Shown here piece by piece: positions 32,359 to 41,528 of a DNA stretch of 64,000 nt (position 1 is the first letter of the stretch; the number at the start of each line of letters is the position of its first letter). The position numbers were made by a program, and so were the translations under genes. The notes below the pieces were generated by a model. The model saw nothing but the letters and a program-made list of their open reading frames with translations, did not search any database and was not told the origin of the DNA. Source of the DNA: Paenibacillus sp. Root52 (lineage in GTDB: Bacteria; Bacillota; Bacilli; Paenibacillales; Paenibacillaceae); contig NZ_LMFO01000001.1 of assembly GCF_001426865.1 (NCBI RefSeq), positions 62,001-126,000 of the forward strand, in the 5' to 3' direction.

Positions 32359-33519
32359 TTAAGGTACCTGCAGGCTCTGGTAGGCGTTCAACCGTCCATA
32401 CTGCCAGTATACACCTGAACCCGATACTGGATCGGAAGCGAAGCAGAGTGCATCCCGTATCTGTGCGTTTGTTTTACCTTTGGCAGCGAGCAAAGCAGCT
32501 ACTCCGGCTACGTGCGGAGCTGCCATTGATGTTCCGCTAAGATAAGCATAAGAGCTACCCAAATATGTGGATAAGATGGTGTCGCCCGGTGCAGCCATGT
32601 CGACCCAAGAGCCATAGTTGGAGAAGTTAGATTTTAGATCAGAAGGGTTCGTCGAAGCAACCGCAATGACGTTGGGATAGGATGCAGGCACGATTGGATA
32701 AGATGTATTGTCATTACCTGCCGCAGCGATAATGACGGCACCTCGATCCCAAGCATACTGTACGGCAGCTTGAAGGAATGCTTCGCCCATTGGACCACCC
32801 AAACTTAGATTGATCACTTGAACACCATTGTTGGCTGCAAAGACAAGCCCATTACCGACATTGCCCATCGTTCCTTGTCCGTTGTTATCCAGTACGCGAA
32901 TTGGAACGATGGAGGCTAGTGGTGCAACACCTGCAATCCCGACACCGTTATTGGTGATGGATGCAGCAATGCCGGCTACATGGGTACCATGACCGTTCCC
33001 ATCTTCGGGAATATTATCATAATCAACATAGTCGTAACCGGGGAGAAGCTTGGCGGCAAGTTCGGGGTGATTCAGTTGCACGCCTGTATCGATGATAGCG
33101 ATTTTGATCGTGCTGTTGCTCTGATTAATATCCCAGGCAGCAGGGGCATTGATTTTTGATAAATTATACTGGTAAGGGAAAAAAGGGTCGTTAGGCGTGA
33201 AAGAGGTATTAACGTAATAATTGGGTTCCGCATGCTCAATCAGTTCATGATCCTTGTAATGCTTGAGCATACGATGCATGTTTTTACGAGATTCCAGACG
33301 GTACCAGCCCATATCTTCATACGTTTCAGCAACGTTACATTTACCTTTCCGGTGAAGCGTATGCATCTCGTCGGGGGTTGTCCCTTCTTTAAATTTGACT
33401 AAAAGCTGCTTGGGAGCGTGAGGATGAAACGAACTTTCCGTCACGTAATCCACATAACGATAAACGAACCAGGTTATCATCATGACAGTTACTGCACTGA
33501 TGCTGATCCATAACCACAT
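32359..33519 (-). CDS. Subtilisin-like serine protease, membrane-anchored
   Basis: A 386-residue S8 peptidase of thermitase type. It has an N-terminal membrane helix (residues 2-20), a short prodomain-like part (about 38-105, LLVKFKEGTTPDEMHTLHRK), then a complete catalytic domain. The triad is Asp144 (IAIIDTGV), His177 (GHGTHVAG) and Ser331 (GTSMAAPHVAG), with oxyanion Asn269 (AAAGND). It should face outside the cell, released after prodomain cleavage or still anchored. AGAGGGGG precedes the ATG on the reverse strand. Only two cysteines, outside the active site. Monocistronic. Confidence 0.94.
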   Translation of the reverse strand: MWLWISISAVTVMMITWFVYRYVDYVTESSFHPHAPKQLLVKFKEGTTPDEMHTLHRKGKCNVAETYEDMGWYRLESRKNMHRMLKHYKDHELIEHAEPNYYVNTSFTPNDPFFPYQYNLSKINAPAAWDINQSNSTIKIAIIDTGVQLNHPELAAKLLPGYDYVDYDNIPEDGNGHGTHVAGIAASITNNGVGIAGVAPLASIVPIRVLDNNGQGTMGNVGNGLVFAANNGVQVINLSLGGPMGEAFLQAAVQYAWDRGAVIIAAAGNDNTSYPIVPASYPNVIAVASTNPSDLKSNFSNYGSWVDMAAPGDTILSTYLGSSYAYLSGTSMAAPHVAGVAALLAAKGKTNAQIRDALCFASDPVSGSGVYWQYGRLNAYQSLQVP

Positions 33520-33736
33520 GGAAGATACCCCCTCTAATTTGGATTATGATACGACTTATCGTATGCAGAATCTATTAGATGGCGTGGGTGCTCTACCAAT
33601 TTGGTTAGATGTGCAGATAGATTGATAGGATGACGGGAATTCGGTAAGATGGATGGAAGAGCAGATCTGCACGAACAGCATTCTGAGAAGTGCCAGCAAT
33701 GAGCTCCAAATACACAGATAAGGAACGTGGAATGTT

Positions 33737-34270
33737 TTGACACAATTTCTGATTAAACCGACAGTAGCGCCTGTTCAGGTGCACCAGATTCAGGAAGCCA
33801 TTGATTTTGCCATGCGAGTTCGTCGTGAAGTGTTTCCGATGTTGGATCACACAAGACTACCTCTAGATTTTGAGCAATTCAGTGCACATTATATGGAGTC
33901 CAAAGATGCAATTTTCTTGGTAGCTACGGTGGGTGAAGGTCAGATCGTTGGTTCTATCGGAATTCTGCCATATGATGATCGAATTGAAGTGATACAAGGG
34001 CGATATCCACAGGAGTCCGCAGCCGAGATCGTGAAATGTTATGTCGATCCTGCATATCGCAGATATGGGATTGGATCGATGATGTTGCAAGCCTTGGAAA
34101 ACAGGGTGGGAGACATGAGGTACACAACGCTGTATTTACACACACATCGCTTTTTGCCTGGAGCTGTAGATTTCTGGAATCGTCAAGGGTTTACCATTAT
34201 TACGGAACAGAACGATGACTGGCAGACTGTACATATGGACAAGCCAGCAGGTAAAGTCGAAGGGGTTTAA
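33737..34270 (+). CDS. GNAT-family N-acetyltransferase
   Basis: A 177-residue GNAT acetyltransferase using acetyl-CoA. The pyrophosphate-binding motif A is CYVDPAYRRYGIGSMMLQAL at about residues 101-120, and motif B continues LYLHTHRFLPGAVDFWNRQG. The start is a TTG with AAGGA about 12 bases upstream; the ATG five bases earlier is in another frame and stops at once. The substrate is unknown. Confidence 0.85.
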   Translation: MTQFLIKPTVAPVQVHQIQEAIDFAMRVRREVFPMLDHTRLPLDFEQFSAHYMESKDAIFLVATVGEGQIVGSIGILPYDDRIEVIQGRYPQESAAEIVKCYVDPAYRRYGIGSMMLQALENRVGDMRYTTLYLHTHRFLPGAVDFWNRQGFTIITEQNDDWQTVHMDKPAGKVEGV

Positions 34271-34323
34271 CGTTTACGAACGTTCTTTAGTAACCTAATA
34301 TCACGAGTTGGGGGGAGTTATCT

Positions 34324-34776
34324 ATGTATACAAGTCTAATTGAGAAACTGGAGCATACCCAAGTCTTACGTTGGTTTCCGAATCGTCAGGTTCAAGAGAG
34401 CTGGATTGTTGAAATTGAACAGGAGCTTGGTTTTCCATTACCACCTTCCTATCGCTGGTGGCTGCTGAATTATGGTGTAGCTCACCTAAGTGGGACAGGT
34501 ATTCTTACGATATCTCCTCCCGAACACCGAGAATACGCGGATACGGATATTTTGTATATGTATCGTCTTGCTGATGAAGATGCGAAGCGGGAAGGGAAAG
34601 TGGAGCTTTTTGTCCCGGATGAGGATGAAATATATTATTTCGATATTCGAACAGCAGATGCAAATGGGGAATACAAGGTAATTAGGCTTGACTATTTAAA
34701 TGGAGAACCTGAAGTATATGCTGATTCTTTTGCTGCATTTTTGGAGAGGTTGATCGACGAACGCACGCCAAGATAA
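34324..34776 (+). CDS. SMI1/KNR4 (SUKH) family protein
   Basis: A 150-residue single-domain SUKH protein: IEQELGFPLPPSYRWWLLNY followed by G-rich and acidic strands and ending VYADSFAAFLERLID. This is the typical beginning and end of the SMI1/KNR4 domain. Such proteins often neutralise contact-dependent toxins; no toxin gene lies in this window, so it may be an orphan immunity or a general regulatory protein. GGGGGGAG precedes the ATG. Confidence 0.8.
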   Translation: MYTSLIEKLEHTQVLRWFPNRQVQESWIVEIEQELGFPLPPSYRWWLLNYGVAHLSGTGILTISPPEHREYADTDILYMYRLADEDAKREGKVELFVPDEDEIYYFDIRTADANGEYKVIRLDYLNGEPEVYADSFAAFLERLIDERTPR

Positions 34777-34826
34777 CTCATTATCGTATTAACAGACTAT
34801 AGACTTACACAATGAGGGATAACGAG

Positions 34827-35702
34827 ATGAAGAGAACGAATCAGAACACAGTGAAACCTAAAATGGTGTTTATTGATATTGATGGTACGTTGGTAGATGA
34901 CGAAGGAACCATTCCGTTATCAGCGCGACAAGCTTGTCAACAGGCACGCGAGAATGGGCATTTGCTCTATCTTTGTACGGGGCGTTCCAAGGCTGAGGTC
35001 TATGATGCGATCTGGGAAGTGGGGTTTGATGGCCTGATTGGTGCAGGCGGTGGCTATGTGGAATTTGGCGAACAGGTGTTATATCACAAAAAGGTTACAG
35101 TCGAAGCTGTACGCCAGATGGTTGATTTTTTCAATGAACATGACATTGATTTCTTTCTGGAATCAAACTCTGCACTGTATGGCAGCCGGAATCTGCAAGG
35201 TCACCTTGAGCGACGCATATATGGCGATATAGACAATGATCCATCAGCACGAGCCAAAAAAGAACAGCAGCCTCATCCATTTATTGCAGGGATCACCTAT
35301 GGTGAAACAGATCTGTACAAGCATGACGTCAATAAGGTTTGTTTTCTGGAGAATCCTATAGTACCCTTTGAACGCATTAAGCAGGAGTTTGATGGAAAGT
35401 TCGGAGTCATTCAATGCACCGTGCCGATCTTTGGTGAAGGTAGCGGAGAACTCACGATATTGGGTGTGCACAAGGCTTCAGCGATCGCTGATCTGATCGA
35501 ACATGTAGGGATAAGCCGAGAAGACACCATTGCGATTGGTGATGGGATGAATGATGTGGAGATGTTAGACTTCTGTCACGTAGGTGTTGCGATGGGCAAT
35601 GCGAAGCCTGGGTTAAAAGCGATTGCAGACGATGTCACGGGTACCGTCCAAGAGGATGGATTATACCATGCTTTTGTGAAGTATGGCTTAATTAAAGGGT
35701 AA
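34827..35702 (+). CDS. Cof-type HAD phosphatase
   Basis: A 291-residue HAD-superfamily hydrolase of the Cof/YidA group. Motif I is FIDIDGTLVDDEG, the C2-type cap lies in the middle, and motif IV is IAIGDGMNDVEMLDF. It dephosphorylates sugar phosphates or cofactors such as flavin mononucleotide; specificity cannot be told. GAGGGATAACG before the ATG at 34827 decides the start; the ATG at 34812 has no ribosome site. Possibly co-transcribed with the SUKH gene. Confidence 0.87.
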   Translation: MKRTNQNTVKPKMVFIDIDGTLVDDEGTIPLSARQACQQARENGHLLYLCTGRSKAEVYDAIWEVGFDGLIGAGGGYVEFGEQVLYHKKVTVEAVRQMVDFFNEHDIDFFLESNSALYGSRNLQGHLERRIYGDIDNDPSARAKKEQQPHPFIAGITYGETDLYKHDVNKVCFLENPIVPFERIKQEFDGKFGVIQCTVPIFGEGSGELTILGVHKASAIADLIEHVGISREDTIAIGDGMNDVEMLDFCHVGVAMGNAKPGLKAIADDVTGTVQEDGLYHAFVKYGLIKG

Positions 35703-35782
35703 CTCCAGCTTGGTGAGTGTGGAGGAAGTATGGGCAATTGAATTCTAACTGCACTCTTATATGATGAAAGGACGGTTGATGA

Positions 35783-36046
35783 ATGTCGGATCTGATGAAA
35801 ATGGAATTCGAAATTAAGGCCTTTGGATTAGAAGGTCACGAGGGGTATTCCGAGGCCTATCGCCAAAATGAGATTGTTCGCACAAAACTGGTATCGAGAG
35901 ACACCACGTTGGGGGAAGTCGAAGAGGTCATTAAGGAACTGATGGCAGAGATCCGACAGGAATTCATTCAGCCACCAGAATATGTTAATGCCAAAGTTGT
36001 GTTGAGGGTGAAAAGCGAGAATGGAGAATTGAAGTATCTAGGGTGA
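35783..36046 (+). CDS. Small hypothetical protein
   Basis: An 87-residue soluble protein preceded by GAAAGGACGGTTG. Beta/alpha pattern: a strand MEFEIKAFGLE, a central helix TLGEVEEVIKELMAEIRQEF and a strand NAKVVLRVKS. No family recognised. Its stop lies only five bases from the end of a convergent 34-residue gene. Confidence 0.65.
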   Translation: MSDLMKMEFEIKAFGLEGHEGYSEAYRQNEIVRTKLVSRDTTLGEVEEVIKELMAEIRQEFIQPPEYVNAKVVLRVKSENGELKYLG

Positions 36047-36051
36047 ATTCA

Positions 36052-36156
36052 TTAATTGGACATCATCCGAACAATTGCAACTAATGCGCCAACCATGGCT
36101 CCTACAATGATAATACTGACTACCGTGAAGATGAGCGTGAATTTTTTGCCATTCAT
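36052..36156 (-). CDS. 34-residue single-pass membrane protein
   Basis: A short reading frame coding for MNGKKFTLIF TVVSIIIVGA and then MVGALVAIVRMMSN. It has a positive N-terminus, about 20 hydrophobic residues and a basic C-terminal end, so a small membrane protein. A good ribosome site GGGAGAG lies seven bases upstream of the ATG. No family recognised. Confidence 0.6.
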   Translation of the reverse strand: MNGKKFTLIFTVVSIIIVGAMVGALVAIVRMMSN

Positions 36157-36369
36157 ATAGATCTCTCCCTGTTGTGAATTTAACTTATTTTGATCATTGG
36201 AGATGAATTTTAGTTAAGTTATTAAAACTATAGCATGAAGAACGGATCTAGGAACAGTGAAAACATAATAAAGAAGCACAGAGTCAATTCATTTTTTCAT
36301 CATTTCGACACGACTGTCCGATATATATGATGTACGTGCAAAAGCCTGTAGACGAAAGGAGTGTGGATT

Positions 36370-36549
36370 ATGGATATCGCAGCATTGTCTATAGTTATGA
36401 GTCAAGCATCAGTTAAACAGTCTGCGGGCTTGCAAGTGATGTCGATGTCAAAAGATATGGCACAACAGCAAGGTCAGCAAATGGCTGAAATGTTGAAATC
36501 GGCAGCTCCACATCCCAATCTGGGAGGAACATTGGATATTTCTGTATAA
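36370..36549 (+). CDS. YjfB-family small protein
   Basis: A 59-residue helical protein starting MDIAALSIVMSQASVKQSAG and ending HPNLGGTLDISV, the pattern of the YjfB family of putative motility proteins. The ATG at 36370 has AAAGGAG eight bases upstream; a GTG at 36361 overlaps that site. Followed by a terminator. Confidence 0.85.
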   Translation: MDIAALSIVMSQASVKQSAGLQVMSMSKDMAQQQGQQMAEMLKSAAPHPNLGGTLDISV

Positions 36550-36600
36550 ACGTTGCTCCAATGTATGATGTATTCCAATTGGTTCAACCTGCAGCAAGCA

Positions 36601-36650
36601 AGCCCAAACAGCTCCAGTTCGTAAGAATTGAGGCCGTTTGGGCTGTTTTT
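36601..36650 (+). terminator. Intrinsic terminator after the YjfB-like gene
   Basis: Stem AGCCCAAAC / GTTTGGGCT with an inner hairpin, then GTTTTT. Confidence 0.88.
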
Positions 36651-36692
36651 CGTGTTCATAATAAGATTAAACTGTAATTTGAGAATCCAAAT

Positions 36693-37328
36693 TCAAGCAG
36701 TCTGCACAAAGAAAATTCCTACTAATGGCGCTTCAGTTGACGAGTTATCTTTGCGTAGCATTAAATATCCATTCGCATCGGAAAGTCCTAATATGTCTTG
36801 ATATGGCGCCGGGAAATCACCCGAATAGATCTGACATACGATATCGTAATGAACTAATAGATGTGAGATTCCGTGCATGCCATTAGGTGGATTTGAGGTG
36901 AGAAATGAGAATGCAGGAAAATCATGCTCCCTTAGTTCAACTTCCGAGAATGTTATTCCACACAACGGTATGCATGAAGTAGGGCTGGCGGACATTATAG
37001 AATAAGGAGTCACTGAGACATATGTATAGCCTCCCAATATGTTTTCATTCCACTCCAGCTCATCCCCGGTATATGTTACTTGATCCAGAAAATAATCTGC
37101 TGCCGAATAGGTGGAGAATACCGAGATGAACGTATCTACTGGTAAAGAGGCAGAAGGTATATGCTTGGCAAGTTGATTACTATCGATTGAAAAGAGATGA
37201 ATTAAAGGGGCACCCTCAGGATTAAGGGGCCACTCTTGGACGTATGCTTTGTCACCGCCGATCCATATTCCTGAATCTTCATTGGCATGATTGAGTTCAA
37301 ATGTCATTTTTGTGACTTGGTTCATCAT
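36693..37328 (-). CDS. DUF1963 (YwqG-like) protein
   Basis: About 211 residues, soluble. The N-terminal IGGDKAYVQEWPLNPEG followed by PLIHLFSIDSNQLA is the DUF1963/YwqG opening (G-G-x-P...W-P...pl-f-l-x-q-i). The rest continues as the usual beta-rich domain, ending LMLRKDNSSTEAPLVGIFFV. AAGGAG lies just before two adjacent ATG codons (37328 and 37325); either can start. The function of the family is unknown. It shares direction with the next upstream gene, 71 bases away. Confidence 0.75.
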   Translation of the reverse strand: MMNQVTKMTFELNHANEDSGIWIGGDKAYVQEWPLNPEGAPLIHLFSIDSNQLAKHIPSASLPVDTFISVFSTYSAADYFLDQVTYTGDELEWNENILGGYTYVSVTPYSIMSASPTSCIPLCGITFSEVELREHDFPAFSFLTSNPPNGMHGISHLLVHYDIVCQIYSGDFPAPYQDILGLSDANGYLMLRKDNSSTEAPLVGIFFVQTA

Positions 37329-37399
37329 CAAGCTCCTTAATTGTGAGTACTGTGGCTTCAATGTGTTACTTGCAGTGGGAAGTGAAAATATCGGTAGGT

Positions 37400-38284
37400 T
37401 TAAGATTTATCTTGGATGGCATATCCAAAGAGCTGCTTCGCATGGTTCCAATCGACACCGAGTTCTCCTCTCCAGCCTGCCCATGGCATTTCCATGTCTG
37501 AACGGCCACTGGTATTGTTTAATTGTAACCCCGCAAGATGAAGATCCTCGACATTTGTCCAATGGTTTGGACTGAGACTCAGCTTCTGATTGGGTAGAAC
37601 CCCAACCAAGGCGAGAGATTGCAGTATACCACGCCGGATTCCAGGTGTGCCTTTGATTAACTTATTCGAGGTGAGACGCTTCTCATATTTGCCCGGAGAT
37701 TCATCATCGGTTGCCTCATTTAGACTGATAAGCAGTTGGTTAAAAATAGTGATATCGTCTGCTGTTGGTGTAATCGGTGTTTTCTCCAGCAGGTGTACGA
37801 TCTCATACAGATCCACATAAGCACCACGGCTAGTGCCTCCATAATAATTCCCCAAGTGGATGGCATAACGAATCCAAGAAATATTCTCCCAGCCATTGTC
37901 GTTGTGACTAAACCCGCAGATTTTGCACATGAGAAATTTATCGGCTTGTTCGTATATATGCGGAGTGGTATGAATCATCATATGGTAGCTTGCAAGTGTC
38001 GAAATGCCCCTCGGATAACTGCCGCCTACTCCTGCAATGAAAGCATCAGTAATTGTCCGCCAAGATAAGCTCTCATTATGTTGTAGAGCAATCAGCTTGT
38101 CTATGATCACATCATGTTCGATCTGTACGATGTCATTCACATTCCAATTGTGAACTTGCAAGAGTTCTTGTTCTGCAGCAGTCAGTGTATCAACCTGGTA
38201 CAATGTAACTTGACGTTCGCGGTCGTACACGCCATTCGAGTAATGATATAATTTCTTCAGAGTCCTAAGTAACTTCTTGTCCAT
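37400..38284 (-). CDS. Unrecognised 294-residue protein
   Basis: A soluble protein of 294 residues with a single C-x-x-C (LMCKICGF) near the middle and no membrane segment. The second half has FNQLLISLNEATDDESPGKY and a tryptophan-rich end (MPWAGWRGELGVDWNHAKQL). GAGAGGAGA precedes the ATG at 38284; a TTG five codons earlier overlaps that site. It is probably transcribed with the DUF1963 gene. No family recognised with confidence. Confidence 0.7.
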   Translation of the reverse strand: MDKKLLRTLKKLYHYSNGVYDRERQVTLYQVDTLTAAEQELLQVHNWNVNDIVQIEHDVIIDKLIALQHNESLSWRTITDAFIAGVGGSYPRGISTLASYHMMIHTTPHIYEQADKFLMCKICGFSHNDNGWENISWIRYAIHLGNYYGGTSRGAYVDLYEIVHLLEKTPITPTADDITIFNQLLISLNEATDDESPGKYEKRLTSNKLIKGTPGIRRGILQSLALVGVLPNQKLSLSPNHWTNVEDLHLAGLQLNNTSGRSDMEMPWAGWRGELGVDWNHAKQLFGYAIQDKS

Positions 38285-38390
38285 AAAATCTCCTCTCAAT
38301 GAACATTAGGTTAGCGTTCTTATACATAAGGGTAGATCGTATTGTTTCTCTAAATTATATAAGGCTAAGACACGAATGGAAATCAGTACA

Positions 38391-38432
38391 AGGTACCAAA
38401 AGAGGTTACCCAAAAAGTCCGTTTCAATTATA
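38391..38432 (+). repeat. Truncated copy of the 210-bp dispersed repeat
   Basis: AAGAGGTTACCCAAAAAGTC followed by CGTTTCAATTATAAAGGATG aligns base by base with the left end of the element at 54621 (AAGAGGTAGTTCAAAAAGTC, CGCTTTTGATTACGAAGGATG). Its AAAGGATGG end serves as the ribosome site of the next gene. Confidence 0.65.
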
Positions 38433-38446
38433 AAGGATGGTGGAAC

Positions 38447-39139
38447 ATGAGAATTAACAAATACATCAGTGAGACGGGTTACTGCTCACGCAGAGAAACT
38501 GATCGCTTGATTGCTGCTGGGCGCATTACGATCAATGGAGAAGTGTGTGAAAGGGGGGCTGATGTTGAGCCAGGTGATATCGTGCTCATCGATGGACAAG
38601 AAATTCCCAGGGAAGAACGTGAACGTGTATACATAGCACTGAATAAGCCTATTGGCGTTGTATGTACGGCTGCCGAGAGCGTTGCGGGCAATATCATTGA
38701 ATATGTCAATTATCCCTCACGGATTTTTGCTGTTGGTAGACTCGACAAAGCCTCAGAGGGCTTGATTTTAATAACCAATGATGGAGATATCGTTAACAAA
38801 ATGATGCGCTCTGAGCATAATCACGAGAAGGAGTATATCGTAACCGTTGATAAACCTCTAACAGATGAGTTTATCCATGCGATGTCGGCGGGTGTTGAGA
38901 TTCTAAATGTCGTTACCAAGCCTTGCGAGGTGTATCGTCAGGATGAATTTGTTTTTCGCATCATATTGACACAAGGGCTTAACTTGCAGATCCGACGCAT
39001 GTGCAAAGCACTGGGGTACAGAGTTATGAAGCTGGAGCGGGTACGCATTATGAATATTACGCTGGATCATCTGGAAAGAGGGAAATGGAGACATCTGGAA
39101 CCAGCAGAACTGGACAAACTTCTTTCCCTATTACAATGA
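38447..39139 (+). CDS. RluF-like 23S rRNA pseudouridine synthase
   Basis: A 230-residue RsuA/RluB/RluE/RluF-family enzyme that isomerises uridine in rRNA. An N-terminal S4 RNA-binding domain (MRINKYISETGYCSRRETDR) is followed by the catalytic domain with Asp in AVGRLDKASEGLILITNDGD and the late LNLQIRRMCKALGYRVMKLE. The length and the LDKASEGL motif fit RluF. The 3' end overlaps the end of the convergent EamA gene by nine bases. Confidence 0.88.
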   Translation: MRINKYISETGYCSRRETDRLIAAGRITINGEVCERGADVEPGDIVLIDGQEIPREERERVYIALNKPIGVVCTAAESVAGNIIEYVNYPSRIFAVGRLDKASEGLILITNDGDIVNKMMRSEHNHEKEYIVTVDKPLTDEFIHAMSAGVEILNVVTKPCEVYRQDEFVFRIILTQGLNLQIRRMCKALGYRVMKLERVRIMNITLDHLERGKWRHLEPAELDKLLSLLQ

Positions 39140-40075
39140 TCGACTAGTGGATTTTCCAGCTACATTACTTGAAGTATCCACATGACCTGTACCTCTTTTT
39201 TCGGATAAGTAAGATCCAAGCAAGGTTAGCACAACCCCCAGGATGGTGACCCAAGTCATCGCTTCGTCCAGAATGAGTGCAGATGCAACGACTGTAATTA
39301 CTGGCACAAGATAAATATATATGCTCGTTTTCACGGCACCAAGTATCCGTACAGCTCGGTTCCAAGTGACAAAGCAGAGTGCAGAGGCTCCTATACCCAA
39401 AAAGAGGAGATTGGCAAGATTGTTCATGTTGGCGAACCGCACCAGATTGAGATCAAAATCAAACATAAACAAGGTTGGCAGCATGAAAACCAAGCCATAG
39501 AAGAATACTTTGCGTGTTGCACCGATCATAGGATAGGGTAATGCGCCGATTTTGCGCATGAGAACGGAGTAAACTGCCCAGACCATAGGTGCGAGAAAAG
39601 CGAGAATATCTCCAATAGGATTCAGCTTCAGTACAAAACTGCCATTCAGGCTAATAAGTATGATGCCAGATAGTGCAATGGTGAATCCTAGAACAAAGGA
39701 GCGACTCAGACGCTCTCCATGAAGGAAAAAGTGTGCAAGTACAGCTGTGAAAAATGGAGCGATGCTGACAATGATCCCTACATTCGATGCAAGTGTGTAC
39801 GTTAAAGCAATATTTTCGATGAGGAAATAAAGGGTTACCCCACACAAACCTGCGGCTGCAAAAAGCATTTCTTCTCTAAATGAGACCAAGGGTATTCGTT
39901 TGGAATACAGCAGAAACAAGACAACATATCCGATGACGAAACGAAAGAACAATATCTCCACAGGCGTGAAATTGATCAACAAAAGTTTGGTAGAGACAAA
40001 TGTTGTTCCCCAGATGAGTATTGTAAATAAAGCAAGCATATGCCCAGTTGAAAGCTGACGTTCATGTGTCATCAT
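39131..40075 (-). CDS. EamA/DMT-family transporter
   Basis: A 314-residue integral membrane protein with ten predicted helices arranged as two EamA repeats (MLALFTILIWGTTFVSTKLL... and PMVWAVYSVLMRKIG...). It is a drug/metabolite-type exporter of unknown substrate. Its ATG overlaps the stop of the upstream AraC gene (ATGA), so it is translationally coupled and presumably controlled by that regulator. Confidence 0.9.
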   Translation of the reverse strand: MMTHERQLSTGHMLALFTILIWGTTFVSTKLLLINFTPVEILFFRFVIGYVVLFLLYSKRIPLVSFREEMLFAAAGLCGVTLYFLIENIALTYTLASNVGIIVSIAPFFTAVLAHFFLHGERLSRSFVLGFTIALSGIILISLNGSFVLKLNPIGDILAFLAPMVWAVYSVLMRKIGALPYPMIGATRKVFFYGLVFMLPTLFMFDFDLNLVRFANMNNLANLLFLGIGASALCFVTWNRAVRILGAVKTSIYIYLVPVITVVASALILDEAMTWVTILGVVLTLLGSYLSEKRGTGHVDTSSNVAGKSTSRSL

Positions 40076-40920
40076 ATACTATCTTTCGCAGCGCTGGCGC
40101 TAGCTTCATGATTAAAAATGCGTTTATACTGCCGAGGGGTGAGCCCGATCAGTTTTTTGAAAAAATTCGTAAAGTGGCTCTGGTCACTGAAGCCTGTCCG
40201 CGTAGCAACTTCAATGGGGAGTGCGCCTTGTTCAAGCAGCTTCTTGGCATGACTAATGCGAATTGTTTCCAGGTAGCGATAGGGCGAAATGCCTTTTTGG
40301 GTTGTAAATAAGCGTAATAAATGATATTTGCTCAGACCTGTCATCTCGACAAACTGATCTAGCATAATCGGATCCATATAATGAGTTTCAATGTACTCGC
40401 AGACACGTCTAATTTCGGTGGTGAGATCCTGTGACGCTACTGGAGGCAGCGCAACCGCATGATCTCTGATCAATTGATCCAATAGCATTAACAATGCTTC
40501 TTCCTTATGGAAATCGGATTGACCTTCCAAGATCATCAAATGTAATTCATGTAATGACGTGCAGAGTTCACTCTGATACAGCACGGGTTCTGTAAACCGA
40601 GGAAGGTAGTCTTGACCGGTAATTTCCTGCACATATTTTCTCATCACCTCAGGTTGGATGTTGATGCATCGATAGTCCAAAGTTCTACCATCTATTCCTT
40701 CACAGGCATGAGGATCCTGCGGATTGAAAATAATGACATCACCACTGTTCAGCATATATTCCTTGTTATTGCAGGCGAGGTAACGTTTACCTTGCTCAAT
40801 AAAACCAATGACGTAATAGTCATGAAAATGGTTCGGGAATTTCTGCATAATACCTTCGAATTGATAGGCTTCCAATTGTAGATCTGTATCATAAACGACG
40901 GTTCGCACTTCACGTGTCAT
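40072..40920 (-). CDS. AraC-family regulator coupled to EamA gene
   Basis: A 282-residue regulator: an N-terminal cupin arm (FPNHFHDYYVIGFIEQGKRY) and a C-terminal AraC domain (LDQFVEMTGLSKYHLLRLFT and ATRTGFSDQSHFTNFFKKL, then TPRQYKRIF). AAGAAGG lies eight bases before the ATG at 40920; a GTG three codons earlier is within that stretch. The stop overlaps the start of the EamA gene, making a sensor-regulator/exporter pair. The inducer is unknown. Confidence 0.9.
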   Translation of the reverse strand: MTREVRTVVYDTDLQLEAYQFEGIMQKFPNHFHDYYVIGFIEQGKRYLACNNKEYMLNSGDVIIFNPQDPHACEGIDGRTLDYRCINIQPEVMRKYVQEITGQDYLPRFTEPVLYQSELCTSLHELHLMILEGQSDFHKEEALLMLLDQLIRDHAVALPPVASQDLTTEIRRVCEYIETHYMDPIMLDQFVEMTGLSKYHLLRLFTTQKGISPYRYLETIRISHAKKLLEQGALPIEVATRTGFSDQSHFTNFFKKLIGLTPRQYKRIFNHEASASAAKDSI

Positions 40921-41081
40921 ATGGTGCACCTTCTTTCAAGTAAGTTATAGATAGTATAAAGGGAGAAGAAGGAATTTTCTTGAATGATATTGCGGTTTGC
41001 ATTACAATTTGAGCATCTTAGATTGTAAACGATTAACTACTAACAAGCTATGCTTCAAGGCAGGCAAAGGAGGAAAATAAC

Positions 41082-41390
41082 GTGTTCGAACATTTGGTTA
41101 TTTTCAAGTTTAACGATCAGACCACACTGGCTAAGCAGCAGGAGTTTGTAGATCAATTGTTGGCTCTAAAGGAGAAGGTTCCGGGCATTCTTGAATTGAC
41201 AGCAGGTATTAACCAAACGGAAGAGACAGACCGAATTCAAGGTTATACGATTGGATTAAGAGTAACATTTGAAGATGAGCAGGCATTGCGCGCCTACGGG
41301 CCACATACAGCTCATCAAGCATTCGTAGCTTCTCTTAATGGATGGATTGAGAATGTTATCGTATCAGACTATCCGTTGCCCCTTAAATAA
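41082..41390 (+). CDS. Dabb (stress-responsive A/B barrel) protein
   Basis: A 102-residue dimeric alpha/beta-barrel domain protein: MFEHLVIFKFNDQTT, LLALKEKVPGILELTAGINQ and YGPHTAHQAFVASLNGWI are the Dabb hallmarks. GTG start with AGGAGGAAAATAAC upstream. It is divergent from the AraC gene. The enzyme activity, if any, is unknown. Confidence 0.87.
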   Translation: MFEHLVIFKFNDQTTLAKQQEFVDQLLALKEKVPGILELTAGINQTEETDRIQGYTIGLRVTFEDEQALRAYGPHTAHQAFVASLNGWIENVIVSDYPLPLK

Positions 41391-41439
41391 TTGACGAGAA
41401 GTAAAAGTGAAATTAAAAGGGAAGATCAATTGAATCAGC

Positions 41440-41480
41440 AACAGCTAGTTTATGGTTCAGACTATGGATTAGCTGTTTTT
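41440..41480 (+). terminator. Intrinsic terminator
   Basis: Stem AACAGCTA / TAGCTGTT followed by a T run, after the Dabb gene. Confidence 0.8.
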
Positions 41481-41528
41481 GTGTTGTCGTTTGATAAGTT
41501 GGAATCGTTCACTTATTGATAATTGTGA

